Shown here one piece after another: positions 47,063-56,548 of a stretch of 64,000 bases of DNA. Source of the stretch: Promethearchaeota archaeon (GTDB taxonomy: Archaea > Asgardarchaeota > Thorarchaeia > Thorarchaeales > Thorarchaeaceae); the NCBI GenBank assembly GCA_014728035.1, contig WJMJ01000128.1, positions 1-64,000 of the forward strand, read 5' to 3'. Made by a program: the position numbers and the translations under genes. The notes under the pieces were generated by a model, which saw only the letters and a list, made by a program, of their open reading frames with translations, was not told the origin of the DNA and did no database searches. Position 1 is the stretch's first letter; every line of letters begins with the position of its first letter.

Positions 47063-47118
47063 GAAGCAGGGCTCCTCGGGGGGGCACCCCTGCTGTGGGG
47101 GGGTGAAATCCCTGCTTC
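47063..47118. other. GC-rich structured element with two G7 tracts
   Basis: GAAGCAGGG (47063-47071) pairs perfectly with CCCTGCTTC (47110-47118). The loop holds CCCC-TGCTGT-GGGG and two runs of seven G (47078-47084 and 47097-47103), far richer in GC than its surroundings. It lies 13 bases after the geranylgeranyl reductase stop and could be its terminator, a structured RNA or a G-quadruplex site. Confidence 0.5.
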
Positions 47119-47131
47119 ACCTTTTTGTTCT

Positions 47132-48358
47132 CTATAATCCACTTACTGCAATTGCTTTCATATAACCAATACCGATTTTTAGTACCATCGGTAAGAAGTT
47201 ACTGAATAAATTCATGTATGTAGAAACTCCAGCAGTCCCTTGAATAAGTTCATTCAAAGTTTTTGCATCTAATTCCTCAAGTACAATCTCCGCTGCTGAA
47301 ATAGGATCATTGAACATCGCATATTTAGAAACAGCCCACATACCTTTACCAGTTTGAGTAATGTTGTATGCAAGTTTTGAAGCACGATATTCTTTCTCAT
47401 ATTGCTTGACACTCTTTGCGGAATAATCTCCCTCATCAGCCATTCGTTTGGCATGTTTTGCAAGCATGATACCAGCATGGAAACAGGTAGTGACACCACC
47501 ACCCACAATCGAAGATACTTGACCAGCAGAATTACCGCATAGAGCAACTCCTGCATTAGTAAATCGAGGAATAATTCCAGCACATGGGACAACGCCACCA
47601 TTTACCGCAACAATTCTAGCATTCTTGGTTTCTTCGTGGGTACGCATATATTTTCGCAGTACATCTTTCATTGGTGGAAGTTTATTCCATTCTTCAACAG
47701 AGGATGGTACTCGACCAATTCCAAGGTTAACTTCCGTTTCACTTCGAGGATACATCCAGAGATAGCCGAGACCTACGTCTTTACCAACATAGAAGTAAGC
47801 AACATTTGGATCAACATCTTTGCAACCTGCAAGCTTGAATCGGTATCCATAACTCAGCAACCACTTAGGATGGGTAAAGCCTGCAGTTTCTGAAACTCTA
47901 CTGAACGATCCATCAGCACCGACAGTAAGTGATGCATTGATTGTTTCACCTTGGTTATATTTCACACCCGAAACAAAACCATCATCTTTAATTACAGAAG
48001 AAACACGTGAATTGAATTTGAAATCTGCCCCATCAGATTCAGCTCTTTCACGCATTAGCTCTTGGCATTTATCTTCATCTAACAAGTAGGAATTACCAAG
48101 TAGTGTACGGTCAACGACAATATTGGAACCCGTATCAAGACTTTCTCCAACTATAGAGGTGTATTTGTTTCCAACATACTCTGAAGTTGGTTGAACCCGT
48201 AAAAATCGTAATGCTTTGTCAGTTACGAGCTCACCCATCAATGAGTCAGTCTCTTTTTTTCGTTTTTCTAAAACAGTAATGTCAAGTCCATGGTCTGCCA
48301 TTCGCCAGGCTGACATGAGACCAGCGGGACCAGTTCCTGCTATTATCGCATCTTTCAT
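47132..48358 (-). CDS. Geranylgeranyl reductase family FAD protein
   Basis: These flavoproteins saturate the isoprenoid chains of archaeal ether lipids. The FAD dinucleotide motif is IIAGTGPAGLMSAWRMA; the substrate motif is GYLWMYPRSETEVNLGIG, and the flavin loop is CGNSAGQVSSIVGGGVTTC, where Asp of the usual GDAAG is replaced by Asn. The 408-residue length is typical. The protein could also act on menaquinone or chlorophyll-like chains, but lipid reduction is most likely here. Confidence 0.88.
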   Translation of the reverse strand: MKDAIIAGTGPAGLMSAWRMADHGLDITVLEKRKKETDSLMGELVTDKALRFLRVQPTSEYVGNKYTSIVGESLDTGSNIVVDRTLLGNSYLLDEDKCQELMRERAESDGADFKFNSRVSSVIKDDGFVSGVKYNQGETINASLTVGADGSFSRVSETAGFTHPKWLLSYGYRFKLAGCKDVDPNVAYFYVGKDVGLGYLWMYPRSETEVNLGIGRVPSSVEEWNKLPPMKDVLRKYMRTHEETKNARIVAVNGGVVPCAGIIPRFTNAGVALCGNSAGQVSSIVGGGVTTCFHAGIMLAKHAKRMADEGDYSAKSVKQYEKEYRASKLAYNITQTGKGMWAVSKYAMFNDPISAAEIVLEELDAKTLNELIQGTAGVSTYMNLFSNFLPMVLKIGIGYMKAIAVSGL

Positions 48359-48463
48359 TGTTCTTCACCAAGAATGCTTCTTGGATTTCGCAGAAAGAGT
48401 CCTCTATATCTCTTTTCCCTTGGTGAATATTTCCTCTAGTAACTAACTTATAGGGAGGTGTAA

Positions 48464-48502
48464 ATGACAAAGACGAGTAAATTTGATGATGTGAAACCAT
48501 GA
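48464..48502 (+). CDS. 12-codon leader ORF coupled to the hexapeptide transferase
   Basis: GGGAGGTG (48453-48460), the strongest Shine-Dalgarno of this segment, precedes an ATG at 48464 that opens MTKTSKFDDVKP and stops with TGA inside the ATG of the next gene (ATGA overlap). The transferase start has no Shine-Dalgarno of its own, so re-initiation after this mini-ORF is a plausible way to translate it. Confidence 0.45.
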   Translation: MTKTSKFDDVKP

Positions 48503-49359
48503 AAGCAAAGAGTATCGCTTATTCCATATACATGATTGTATCGATTCTATTTAGCTTCATGGTGGCATCCTTGATACCAATATTCATGTGGATGGTGTTC
48601 TACGAAAATATTGATCGAGTTATAGATGCAATGGGTTGGCCTTTTGTGAACTTTGAAGGTTTCATTCTTGACCTATTTGGACATCTACTACCTCAATTTG
48701 CTTTCGATCGGTTTTGGTTTCTGATATTCTTAGTTCCAATGACCTTGATATGTTATGGATTCTTTCTTGGTTTTCTTATCGGTATGTTCAAGTTATCACG
48801 AAGAGGCATTCCGTTTTTGGAAGATGGATACTATCCTATGGAAACGGAAAAATGGCTGTTGTATGAATACTACGAAGTTTACTATATTATGCTACCGTAT
48901 TTTGCTTGGTTCTTCAGCGTGTTCTTAGACACAAAACCTCGACACACTCTATTTGGTGCTAAAATTGGTTCTAACACAGTAGTTGGTAGTGGAAGGTTGT
49001 TCAATCCAGAACGAACCGAAATTGGAAACGATTGTTTCTTTGGATATGATGCCATTGTGAGTGGGCATGTGTATGAAGGAGATAGACTCTACTTGAAGAA
49101 GGTAAAAATAGGTAACAATGTTACAGTAGGTGCTAATGCGGTCATCCTTGCAGGGGCAGTCATTGGAGATAATGTTATTGTGGGAGCAAATTCAGTCGTT
49201 CCAAAAAACCGAGAGATTCCACCAGATACGATTTGGGTACATGGAAAAGCGATACCCAGGAAGTCTCGAAGAATAAAGCCAACAGATGCGGGAGTGGTGA
49301 AAGAACCAGCTGCTGAGGAAGACCTGACCGATGATGAACTTACAGAAATAGATGACTAG
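48499..49359 (+). CDS. Membrane-bound hexapeptide-repeat transferase
   Basis: Two or three membrane helices (about 7-35 and 73-97) precede a cytosolic left-handed beta-helix: KIGNNVTVGANAVILAGAVI and GDNVIVGANSVVPKN are classic hexapeptide repeats. Family members transfer acetyl or other acyl groups to sugars or lipids. The donor loop end VHGKAIPRK is seen. An acidic C-terminal tail follows. The gene is preceded by a 12-codon leader ORF. Confidence 0.75.
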   Translation: MKAKSIAYSIYMIVSILFSFMVASLIPIFMWMVFYENIDRVIDAMGWPFVNFEGFILDLFGHLLPQFAFDRFWFLIFLVPMTLICYGFFLGFLIGMFKLSRRGIPFLEDGYYPMETEKWLLYEYYEVYYIMLPYFAWFFSVFLDTKPRHTLFGAKIGSNTVVGSGRLFNPERTEIGNDCFFGYDAIVSGHVYEGDRLYLKKVKIGNNVTVGANAVILAGAVIGDNVIVGANSVVPKNREIPPDTIWVHGKAIPRKSRRIKPTDAGVVKEPAAEEDLTDDELTEIDD

Positions 49360-49425
49360 AACACTTCATTCCATATTTCTAACAGATATTGGACAAGGCT
49401 AATATCACTCAAAAGGAGTGACTTA

Positions 49426-49845
49426 TTGAGAGAGATTGCTTTGCGTCTTCTAATGTTTCATGTTGAAAACTTTTGGTATAATCCTCACAATCCGCAGAAT
49501 CCAGATATCCGAAACGAGCGGTTGGCCTTTGACGAATCAATCCTTGTTTGGATTCAAGCAGAAGAAAAGGACGAAGAAGAACGCACGAAAGTACTCCGAA
49601 AAATGGTCAAAAATATCCGATGGCTTAGCAAGAAATTGAATTGTAATAGCATAATTTTACATTCATTTGCACATCTAGGTGATAGTAAATCCTCACCCGA
49701 ATTTGCAGACGAAGTTATTGAAGAAACGATGAAGCGTCTAGTGGATCGAGACTACAAAGTCCACATTGTTCCATTCGGAATATTCAATGAATTCCAGATG
49801 CATGTCAAAGGACCATCTCTTGCAAAAGTATTCAAGCAATTCTAG
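49426..49845 (+). CDS. Stand-alone ThrRS editing-domain protein
   Basis: The 139 residues match the archaeal threonyl-tRNA synthetase editing domain (DTD-like fold): LLMFHVENFWY at the start, ILVWIQAEEKD, SIILHSFAHLGDSKSSPEF (the usual PFAHLS) and VPFGIFNEFQMHVKGPSLA (the usual PFGxYKxFxxxxKGHPL, with His replaced by Pro). Free-standing forms clear Ser-tRNA(Thr) in trans. The TTG start is fixed by AAAAGGAG seven bases upstream. Confidence 0.8.
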   Translation: MREIALRLLMFHVENFWYNPHNPQNPDIRNERLAFDESILVWIQAEEKDEEERTKVLRKMVKNIRWLSKKLNCNSIILHSFAHLGDSKSSPEFADEVIEETMKRLVDRDYKVHIVPFGIFNEFQMHVKGPSLAKVFKQF

Positions 49846-49880
49846 GCGATTATATCAGTTGATACAGATAGGTAAGTAGA

Positions 49881-51299
49881 ATGTCCGATACAAAACCAAA
49901 ATACACTCCAAGAGGGTATCAAGAGTATATCCTTGATAGAATTGACGAGTACAAAGAAAGTAATCTGTTACTTGAACTTGACTGTGGTCTTGGAAAGAGG
50001 TTCATCACTCATCAGCTAGTAGTGGACCGATATCCAGATGCTAGATTCATAATAATTGTTCACTCATCATCATCTTTAGCTGAAACAGTAGACTACCTCA
50101 AAGGAGAATATGGTGGTCTCGAAGAAGATTTAGGTGAAATATCTTCTAGAGTGAGATCAGGAATTCGTAAATGGATTTTGAAAGAAAAAAGAGTTGTTGT
50201 TGCAACACCCCAGACACTTACAAATATAGTCAAACGAGATCCGGAAGTGCTTGATGATTTCGATATATTCCTGATAAATGAAGTTGATACACTAGTTCGA
50301 AGAACAAGTGGACGTACAGCACTGGTATTCCCTTGGCCCACTCTTTTAGCTCATTTGAGAGATAAATGGGTAATTGGAATGAGTGGAACACTCAGAGATG
50401 ACCATGCAGTCTTTACAAGGGAACAAGTTGAGATAAGAAAAGAGCTCAACACATTGAAAAAATACATCAAGAATTCTCAAGTCATTTCAATGGAAGACCT
50501 CTATGGTACAGATGTAGAACAGTATCTCGAACCCACCTTTCTAACGATGAAACGTGTCGTGGATGTACGAATAAGGTCGATATCAAAAGTGTTAGACGAG
50601 TTGATACGTACTACTAGGTCAGAGATATTTCACGAGTTGGGGGAGGAGGACAGTTTGCACCTTATTGATGGTGATGCAAGAAGAGTGCACATGATGCTTG
50701 AAAGACTACCAATTACAGAGGAGCTCAAAAGCAGATATTCAGGTCTTCTTATGTTGAGAAAGTATGTATTTGCTATGCCGCCAAAAAGATTCCTGAGAAT
50801 GTTCTACAATGACTATATGAAACACTACTTCAATGTGAGTGAGCTCCAACGAGTTTTGCCTACAATATCAGCTAAAGTAACAAAGGCACACAAGATAGCT
50901 GCGAAACATCAAAAGACCCTCATATTATCATCCTATCTAAGTATGGTCAAACAAGTCAAGCAAGTATTTGAAAAGTCTGGAATGCCAGTTCTTACAATCA
51001 CAGGAAAGACCAGAGATAAAGGAGAGGTCTTACGAGAATTCAAAGAGAATCCAGAAATTAGAGCGTTGGCAATGTCTCCAGTAGGAGAACGAGACCTCGA
51101 TATTCCTCAAGCAGAAATTATGGTGATTATGGATGCAATCAACACCAGTAAAACAATGTATCAAAAATTTAAGAGGACACGAGGAGGAGTCGTTGTACTT
51201 CTGGCATATGCCGGGACATCAGAAGAAATGAAGATGCAGCGACTCATGGACAACATCTTGAAGAAGTATCCATGGTCTACTGCAATACTTGATGAATAA
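49881..51299 (+). CDS. SF2 helicase-like protein with degenerate ATPase motifs
   Basis: The layout is that of superfamily 2: Walker A near 36-40 reads CGLGKR instead of TGxGKT, motif II reads INEVD (132-135) instead of DEAH/DECH, motif III is MSGT (about 167-170), and the C-terminal RecA half has MSPVGERDLDIP (about 398) and YQKFKRTRGG (about 428) where active enzymes have TSVGEEGLDIP and QRxGRxxR. The general build resembles Hef/FANCM-type helicases with an inserted helical region (about 200-330). ATPase activity is doubtful. Confidence 0.7.
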   Translation: MSDTKPKYTPRGYQEYILDRIDEYKESNLLLELDCGLGKRFITHQLVVDRYPDARFIIIVHSSSSLAETVDYLKGEYGGLEEDLGEISSRVRSGIRKWILKEKRVVVATPQTLTNIVKRDPEVLDDFDIFLINEVDTLVRRTSGRTALVFPWPTLLAHLRDKWVIGMSGTLRDDHAVFTREQVEIRKELNTLKKYIKNSQVISMEDLYGTDVEQYLEPTFLTMKRVVDVRIRSISKVLDELIRTTRSEIFHELGEEDSLHLIDGDARRVHMMLERLPITEELKSRYSGLLMLRKYVFAMPPKRFLRMFYNDYMKHYFNVSELQRVLPTISAKVTKAHKIAAKHQKTLILSSYLSMVKQVKQVFEKSGMPVLTITGKTRDKGEVLREFKENPEIRALAMSPVGERDLDIPQAEIMVIMDAINTSKTMYQKFKRTRGGVVVLLAYAGTSEEMKMQRLMDNILKKYPWSTAILDE

Positions 51300-51307
51300 A
51301 CTAGAAA

Positions 51308-52219
51308 CTAGGTTTCAGCAACAAAAACCGATGAGAATAGGTCAAAGAGAGGTTCGAGGAACGAAGGTTCCAAATCGCTGTATACATGACGACACATTGC
51401 AATGAAATTCTGTGTCCGCTCCTCAGCATCTATTCCACTTTCAAGAACTTTCTTTGACTTCTTTGTCAGACTCTTCGTTATGGATTTGGCGTTCTTGTGC
51501 TCACCCAAGAGTTTCTTTGTGTCTTGTTCAATACGTTGAATTTGGCTTTTAATCCGAATATCTGCGAGTTTATCTGTGCCCATAGATTTCACCAAGTCCA
51601 TCAACACATCTAGAATAGCATTGTGAAGACCAGATGAAAGAGATTCTATCTCGTAGGCTGTAAATTTTACGCCACTGCCATCTACTCCAAGAGACCATTT
51701 CAAGTCACTCGTGCGTTTGATCCATAGTTCTTTTTGACCAATGTGAATGTGTTCTTCAAAGAATTTACTATCAAGACTCGATGCTAATGACACTTTCAAT
51801 AATGCCGCTTCTGGAAGACGAAGGCTGATTGAGTCTGAGTTGTTTTTAACGATCACACATTTTCCACCGCTAAGGGGAATTTTATGAGCATAGTCCGAGG
51901 AAGGAGCAACTTCTATTGGTGGGAGGTTTTTCAATAGATTGGCTAGTTCTCTAATCTCACTTTCCGTACATATGAAAGATTGCCCATCACCAGAAACAGT
52001 AATCATACCTTCATCAGAACGCTCAAACTCAATTTTGTTTCCACTTCCCACATCAGTAGTCTTTTTGTAGGTCTGCTTATAATTTCGTGCAGTTTGTGCG
52101 AGTTTGTCTAATGCAGCTGAAATCATATGAGCTTCGCCGTATCCTATAGCAATCTCCTCTTCACCAGATGATCCGCGACCTATTCCAACAGCACCATCAG
52201 TCCTTATCTTTACATACAT
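51308..52219 (-). CDS. Uncharacterised protein with two related modules
   Basis: The 303 residues show two similar modules: FERSDEGMITVSGDGQSFIC leading to ESEIRELANLLKNL (about 70-105), and IKRTSDLKWSLGVDGSGVKF leading to AYEIESLSSGLHNAI (about 175-215). The C-terminal third (215-303) is helical. No signal peptide or membrane segment is seen. I recognise no family. Confidence 0.55.
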   Translation of the reverse strand: MYVKIRTDGAVGIGRGSSGEEEIAIGYGEAHMISAALDKLAQTARNYKQTYKKTTDVGSGNKIEFERSDEGMITVSGDGQSFICTESEIRELANLLKNLPPIEVAPSSDYAHKIPLSGGKCVIVKNNSDSISLRLPEAALLKVSLASSLDSKFFEEHIHIGQKELWIKRTSDLKWSLGVDGSGVKFTAYEIESLSSGLHNAILDVLMDLVKSMGTDKLADIRIKSQIQRIEQDTKKLLGEHKNAKSITKSLTKKSKKVLESGIDAEERTQNFIAMCRHVYSDLEPSFLEPLFDLFSSVFVAET

Positions 52220-52328
52220 CGTTGAATACCACTAAAGAACGAGTATTCTTTACTCAAAACTATTGTGTATGTAATAATAAATAGAAAAAGAAGGAGTCTG
52301 CAGAAGGATGATCTTCTGCATTACTGAT

Positions 52329-52688
52329 TTAAATCGAATCTTTGACATCAAAAGCTAGATTTCCAGCTTCTTTTGTTTTTATTGAGATGTCAATTTTATG
52401 TTCGCCTTCTTCTAGTTGTTCTGCATGAATGTGAATTGCAATCTCAACACCAACTTTAATTGGAAAAGCATTACTCTCTGAAATTTCTGAAGCCATGACC
52501 TCAGCATCACCAGATTTCACATGAATAGTTTCTAGCGGATATTCAGTCCCATCTACTTTGATTGGAGTCATGCCAATTGCTGTGCCTGCAGAAAGAGAAT
52601 TTTTTATTTTAAAGACGAAGCCATCATCAGTGTTCTCTAAGCTTCCTTTCACGTAAAGCTTTCTTAGCAAGAATTTCGGTATTTGCAT
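52329..52688 (-). CDS. Uncharacterised small conserved-looking protein
   Basis: The 119-residue protein starts MQIPKFLLRKLYVKGSLENT and alternates hydrophobic strands (GFVFKIKNSLSAGTAIGMTP, VEIAIHIHAEQLEEGEHKID), suggesting a beta sandwich without membrane segments. GAGGAAGG lies about ten bases before the ATG. I do not recognise its function. Confidence 0.6.
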   Translation of the reverse strand: MQIPKFLLRKLYVKGSLENTDDGFVFKIKNSLSAGTAIGMTPIKVDGTEYPLETIHVKSGDAEVMASEISESNAFPIKVGVEIAIHIHAEQLEEGEHKIDISIKTKEAGNLAFDVKDSI

Positions 52689-52825
52689 ATTATTATTGAC
52701 CTTCCTCTAGATTGTTTACTAATTATTTCAAAGTCGTCGTACAGCTTTTATAGGTTCCGAACCATAGAAAAAGTGTTCTGAATTGACACTTTGAGAAAGA
52801 GAAGTATTATTGGAAAATTGTTTGG

Positions 52826-53926
52826 ATGGTTCAGAACACTGTCATAGCAGCGGGAGATAACACAGTAATGGCCGAAAAAACCGATATTGTTTCACAATTT
52901 CGTTGTCAACAATGCAATGCACCATATCCTCTGGGAGCTGATGATGTAATAGCTACATGTCCATATTGTGGTTATACATTTGAAGTTGGGGGAGATGAAA
53001 TAGCATCTCATTTAATCCAGAAGAACCAGCTTTCCACGAAGAAGGTAGTAGAACTAACAAAGACCTGGTTAGAATTTGCAGCAGATAAGACTGTTGGGAA
53101 GGGGATAATGAAAGATATCAAAATAGGAAAACCCGTTCTTCAGTGGATACCGACTTTCAAAGTTGATGCGTTCTGTAGCAAGTATCATCTTGGCGGAAAA
53201 AAAATCAAAAGAGGGAATGAAAAAGTCTGGAAGAAAATTGAAGGTTCCGAGAACACTAGGGAGAATGAATGGGTTCTGGCAAGACGCCATGCTGCATCTT
53301 TTGGTATTAGAGAATTTATTGGTACTTTAGATAATGCTGAGATACATGATTTCTCCATAGACCTAACAGACAACTTTCCTGTGCTAAATGCGGAAATAGT
53401 CATTGATGACGCTGAACGTCGAGCACATCTGTTGAAAACACGTCGAGAGAGAGATCAATTAAAGGAAGAAATGGATGAATTATTTGATTATCGACTAACT
53501 ATGGACATTAAAAATTGTGATTATATCCATGTACCATACTGGTTAGTTCGTTACAATTACAGGAATGGAACATTTCGAGTTGCAATATCGGGGTCAACTG
53601 CTGAAGTTGTGCTTGGAGAATTACCGGTTACGAAACAATACAGGATTAAGAAATGGGCAATCAGCTTGGGCATGCTTATTATTTCAGCACTTTCTATGCA
53701 GGCTCTGCCGTACTCGGTTTTTCTAATTGCGCTGGGAGATGGCGACTCAGATGCGTGGATTATCCCTCTTATTATCGCAGCAATTGGAATAATGACTTTC
53801 GTGGCTGCAGTAGTTTTAGTAGCTAACGTACTGAAATATGAAATTCAAGTTGATGCAGATGGAGAAGAGAGAGAAGAAGAGTCTGATTTGCCATTAACAC
53901 TCAAAGACATTGGAGGATTTTTCTAA
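52826..53926 (+). CDS. Zinc-ribbon protein with C-terminal membrane helices (paralogue A)
   Basis: An N-terminal zinc ribbon (CQQCNAPYPLGADDVIATCP continuing YCGYTF) is followed by a soluble domain of about 200 residues (a KTRRERDQLKEEMDELFDY coil at mid-length), two membrane helices (about 275-335) and an acidic tail. It overlaps paralogue B by one base. An ATG at 52868 is an alternative start. It may monitor or build a membrane complex; no family function was recognised. Confidence 0.65.
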   Translation: MVQNTVIAAGDNTVMAEKTDIVSQFRCQQCNAPYPLGADDVIATCPYCGYTFEVGGDEIASHLIQKNQLSTKKVVELTKTWLEFAADKTVGKGIMKDIKIGKPVLQWIPTFKVDAFCSKYHLGGKKIKRGNEKVWKKIEGSENTRENEWVLARRHAASFGIREFIGTLDNAEIHDFSIDLTDNFPVLNAEIVIDDAERRAHLLKTRRERDQLKEEMDELFDYRLTMDIKNCDYIHVPYWLVRYNYRNGTFRVAISGSTAEVVLGELPVTKQYRIKKWAISLGMLIISALSMQALPYSVFLIALGDGDSDAWIIPLIIAAIGIMTFVAAVVLVANVLKYEIQVDADGEEREEESDLPLTLKDIGGFF

Positions 53927-54903
53927 TGAGCTCGATTAATTGCCCAAATTGTGCAGGTAATATAGAGATACCTAAACAAAGTAACACCGTCGTTTGCCCA
54001 TATTGCAATACAACAGTTCAGGTGAAAACTGGAGAGATTATCAAAGAAAGCTATCTTATGCGTCTTCAATTCGATATCAAAGCAATAAGAGAGAAAACAT
54101 TTAGTTGGGCAGCAAAACAACTTGGCGCACCAGACGATATCGAAGAGAAGGCGGAGATAATAGAGAAGGAATTGGTCTACTGGCCTTTCTGGGTAGTCGA
54201 AGTTGAAGCTAAAGCCGAATACGGTGGAAATCAGAAGATACCCAAGTTTGGAAGCTCAACTGGATTAACTAAGATGGGGTGGATAGAAACCTATGAAAAA
54301 GATAACCTTGACATGGAAGAAGATATTTTTGTCCCAGCAACAAAAGACACCCCTAAAGTATTAGAATCATACATTATTCCGACAAAAAGAAAGGAGTATT
54401 TTACGAAGGATACCATTCTTGAACAACAAGCTACGACTCGTCCAATTCAAGTAAATCGAGAAAATGCTATGAAACAGGCAAAGAAGAAAATGGAAAAGAT
54501 TCTTCGAGATGAAGCTTATGAAGAAGTGGATGAAATCGTACATTTTAGCTCTGAAATGAATATTCCAGCGGTATTCCTAGTGCATGTTCCAATCTGGCAT
54601 ATAAAATACAAATATTCCATCAGAACATATGATGCAATGATAGATGGAGCTTCAGGTCGAATTATCAAGCTCGCATTTCCACGAAAAATGGCATTCCGGG
54701 CTATGGTGTTTACTGGAGGAATACTCCATCTAGTAATTGGTGGTGGAATTGGTTTGATTCTGGCGTATGTCGGCATTTTTGTCTTGGATGGGTTATTCCC
54801 CACTATATTTGGAGCTACATTTGGTTTGGGTATGCTAGCATTCAGCCTACGATTTTTCAGAACCGCAATTACACTCGAATCGGAGGAAGAAATCGCAAGC
54901 TAA
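53926..54903 (+). CDS. Zinc-ribbon protein with C-terminal membrane helices (paralogue B)
   Basis: The architecture repeats that of paralogue A: zinc ribbon (NCPNCAGNIEIPKQSNTVVC with PYC), a soluble middle with WPFWVVEVEAKAEY and FLVHVPIWHIKYKYSI, and two membrane helices (about 255-310). The matching central phrase (IHVPYWLVRYNYR in A, VHVPIWHIKYKYS in B) marks common descent. The stop of A and the start of B share one base, so the pair is co-translated. Confidence 0.65.
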   Translation: MSSINCPNCAGNIEIPKQSNTVVCPYCNTTVQVKTGEIIKESYLMRLQFDIKAIREKTFSWAAKQLGAPDDIEEKAEIIEKELVYWPFWVVEVEAKAEYGGNQKIPKFGSSTGLTKMGWIETYEKDNLDMEEDIFVPATKDTPKVLESYIIPTKRKEYFTKDTILEQQATTRPIQVNRENAMKQAKKKMEKILRDEAYEEVDEIVHFSSEMNIPAVFLVHVPIWHIKYKYSIRTYDAMIDGASGRIIKLAFPRKMAFRAMVFTGGILHLVIGGGIGLILAYVGIFVLDGLFPTIFGATFGLGMLAFSLRFFRTAITLESEEEIAS

Positions 54904-54928
54904 CCTGTAGATGAAAATCGCAAGAAGA

Positions 54929-56548
54929 TTATAGTGAATCAAGATGGTCAAACCATCTTGTTGTATCTCGACTAGCTGGCATCCATGCCCCAGTTCGATC
55001 ATCCCAATCATCTATCCATAGTGCTAGATGGTATGCACCATGATATCGTTGACCAAGAACATGAATCTCAGGAGGTGGGGTCAGCTTTGCCATAGCAGAT
55101 GCGAATCCATGAATACCACCTTGAGGGAGAAAGGTGCGCATCAATAAACGGTTAGTAGTATCAAAGTCAACATATGCAACAGGTAATCTAAGAGATAATG
55201 CACCACATATCTTCGCTGTATCAGGATTGTTTGCAATGACCAGTGCGGATTCGTTTAATCCTACATGATGTATCTCCCAAATTTTTCTTATCACATCTTC
55301 ATCTTTTAGTCTGCTCAATCTAGTAGTGATATCAGATGACCGTCCACGTATTTCTTTTCGGAGTTCTCGAACTGTTTTGTATCCTTTTTCAAATGCAGAT
55401 AGTAAACGAATATCTCTTTCATCCAAATCAACTGGAGAAGGGGCATCTTCTGTTACTAGAGGAAAAACAGGAGCCCACTCATCCCTCTGCAATAAATCAG
55501 ATTCAAGAGATATCGCATTCCAATCCATCCGCCAGATTCCATTGTCGGGGTCATAAGAGTCCAAACTAATTGTCCGAGCAGACCGATGACGTTCAAAGAC
55601 ATTTACGAATATGCCAATACGCTTTACCGATTGGATAAACCTGTGAAGATCAAGAATATTCTCGGAGTTATCAGGTATCGCTAAAGTAGCAAAAAGACCT
55701 CTCTTTCCAGTTACTACCGCATTTGAAGTGTATAGATAGGGACACCAATTTAGAACACTTACGCAATCAGAATAAGACGCTTGTCCAGGTTCCAGTACAA
55801 CTTGAAAGACTCTGATTCCGATTTTAGAATAGACAACAGACTCGAATTCTCTTAGTTGTCTGCGTTTTTTCATTGCTGAAATTAATGTGCTGACCCATAC
55901 CTGAGATATATCTGCTCTTTTTCCAATTTCGGTCTTTGAAATTTCTGGATTGCGCATCAATTCATCAATTATAGTGATTTCTGCTGAAGATAAAGCGCTT
56001 GAATAATTGCTTGCAAACCGATACAAGAAAAGCTGCCAATCGGAGATGGTGAGGTCAATCCCATAACGAGAATTTTTCAATATTGAATCCACCAACTCAT
56101 CCAAGGCATCCTCACCATCAAGATTGTAGAGAGAGGCAAAAGTCATTGATGGAGAATATACTGTCTGATGAGATGTGTCAATAGGAGGTTTGGTTTCATT
56201 CCATAAGGAATACCAAGTTTTAGATTGTTTTACAAATTCTCTACCAAAAGCAGCGGCGAGATTGTAACATACTTCATTGTTTTTGATAATTTTCAGAAGT
56301 GAGCAACGTAGAATTTCACGTGCTAACACCCCTCGAAGGAAAGGATGTTTTTGAAAATCACATTCTGGAACAAGTATCCGATCATTATCCAAAGATATCC
56401 TCCATAATGATTCAGGTGTAGAGTTCATATTCGCATCAAAATCTATTGTTGGAGATATAGGTGGAATATGAAACCGCTCAATAATAATTTGTTTAATATC
56501 TTCCAACCATTTTCTTAGCAGGTCTGCTGAATTCTCGTCGTGTCCCAT
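54929..56548 (-). CDS. Large HTH regulator with two winged-helix segments
   Basis: Two HTH segments are seen: NPEISKTEIGKRADISQVWV (about 205-230) and ERDIRLLSAFEKGYKTVREL (about 395-430). A possible effector domain separates them (LYTSNAVVTGKRGLFATLAI). The N-terminal 190 residues are helical with no known family. It overlaps the CARF-like regulator gene by 34 bases, so they are likely co-expressed. Confidence 0.55.
   Translation of the reverse strand: MGHDENSADLLRKWLEDIKQIIIERFHIPPISPTIDFDANMNSTPESLWRISLDNDRILVPECDFQKHPFLRGVLAREILRCSLLKIIKNNEVCYNLAAAFGREFVKQSKTWYSLWNETKPPIDTSHQTVYSPSMTFASLYNLDGEDALDELVDSILKNSRYGIDLTISDWQLFLYRFASNYSSALSSAEITIIDELMRNPEISKTEIGKRADISQVWVSTLISAMKKRRQLREFESVVYSKIGIRVFQVVLEPGQASYSDCVSVLNWCPYLYTSNAVVTGKRGLFATLAIPDNSENILDLHRFIQSVKRIGIFVNVFERHRSARTISLDSYDPDNGIWRMDWNAISLESDLLQRDEWAPVFPLVTEDAPSPVDLDERDIRLLSAFEKGYKTVRELRKEIRGRSSDITTRLSRLKDEDVIRKIWEIHHVGLNESALVIANNPDTAKICGALSLRLPVAYVDFDTTNRLLMRTFLPQGGIHGFASAMAKLTPPPEIHVLGQRYHGAYHLALWIDDWDDRTGAWMPASRDTTRWFDHLDSL

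Noticed and set aside
49881..51299. SF2-like protein as an active Hef or RIG-I type helicase
   Set aside because: Both the Walker A and the DEAH motifs are altered at residues needed for ATP hydrolysis.
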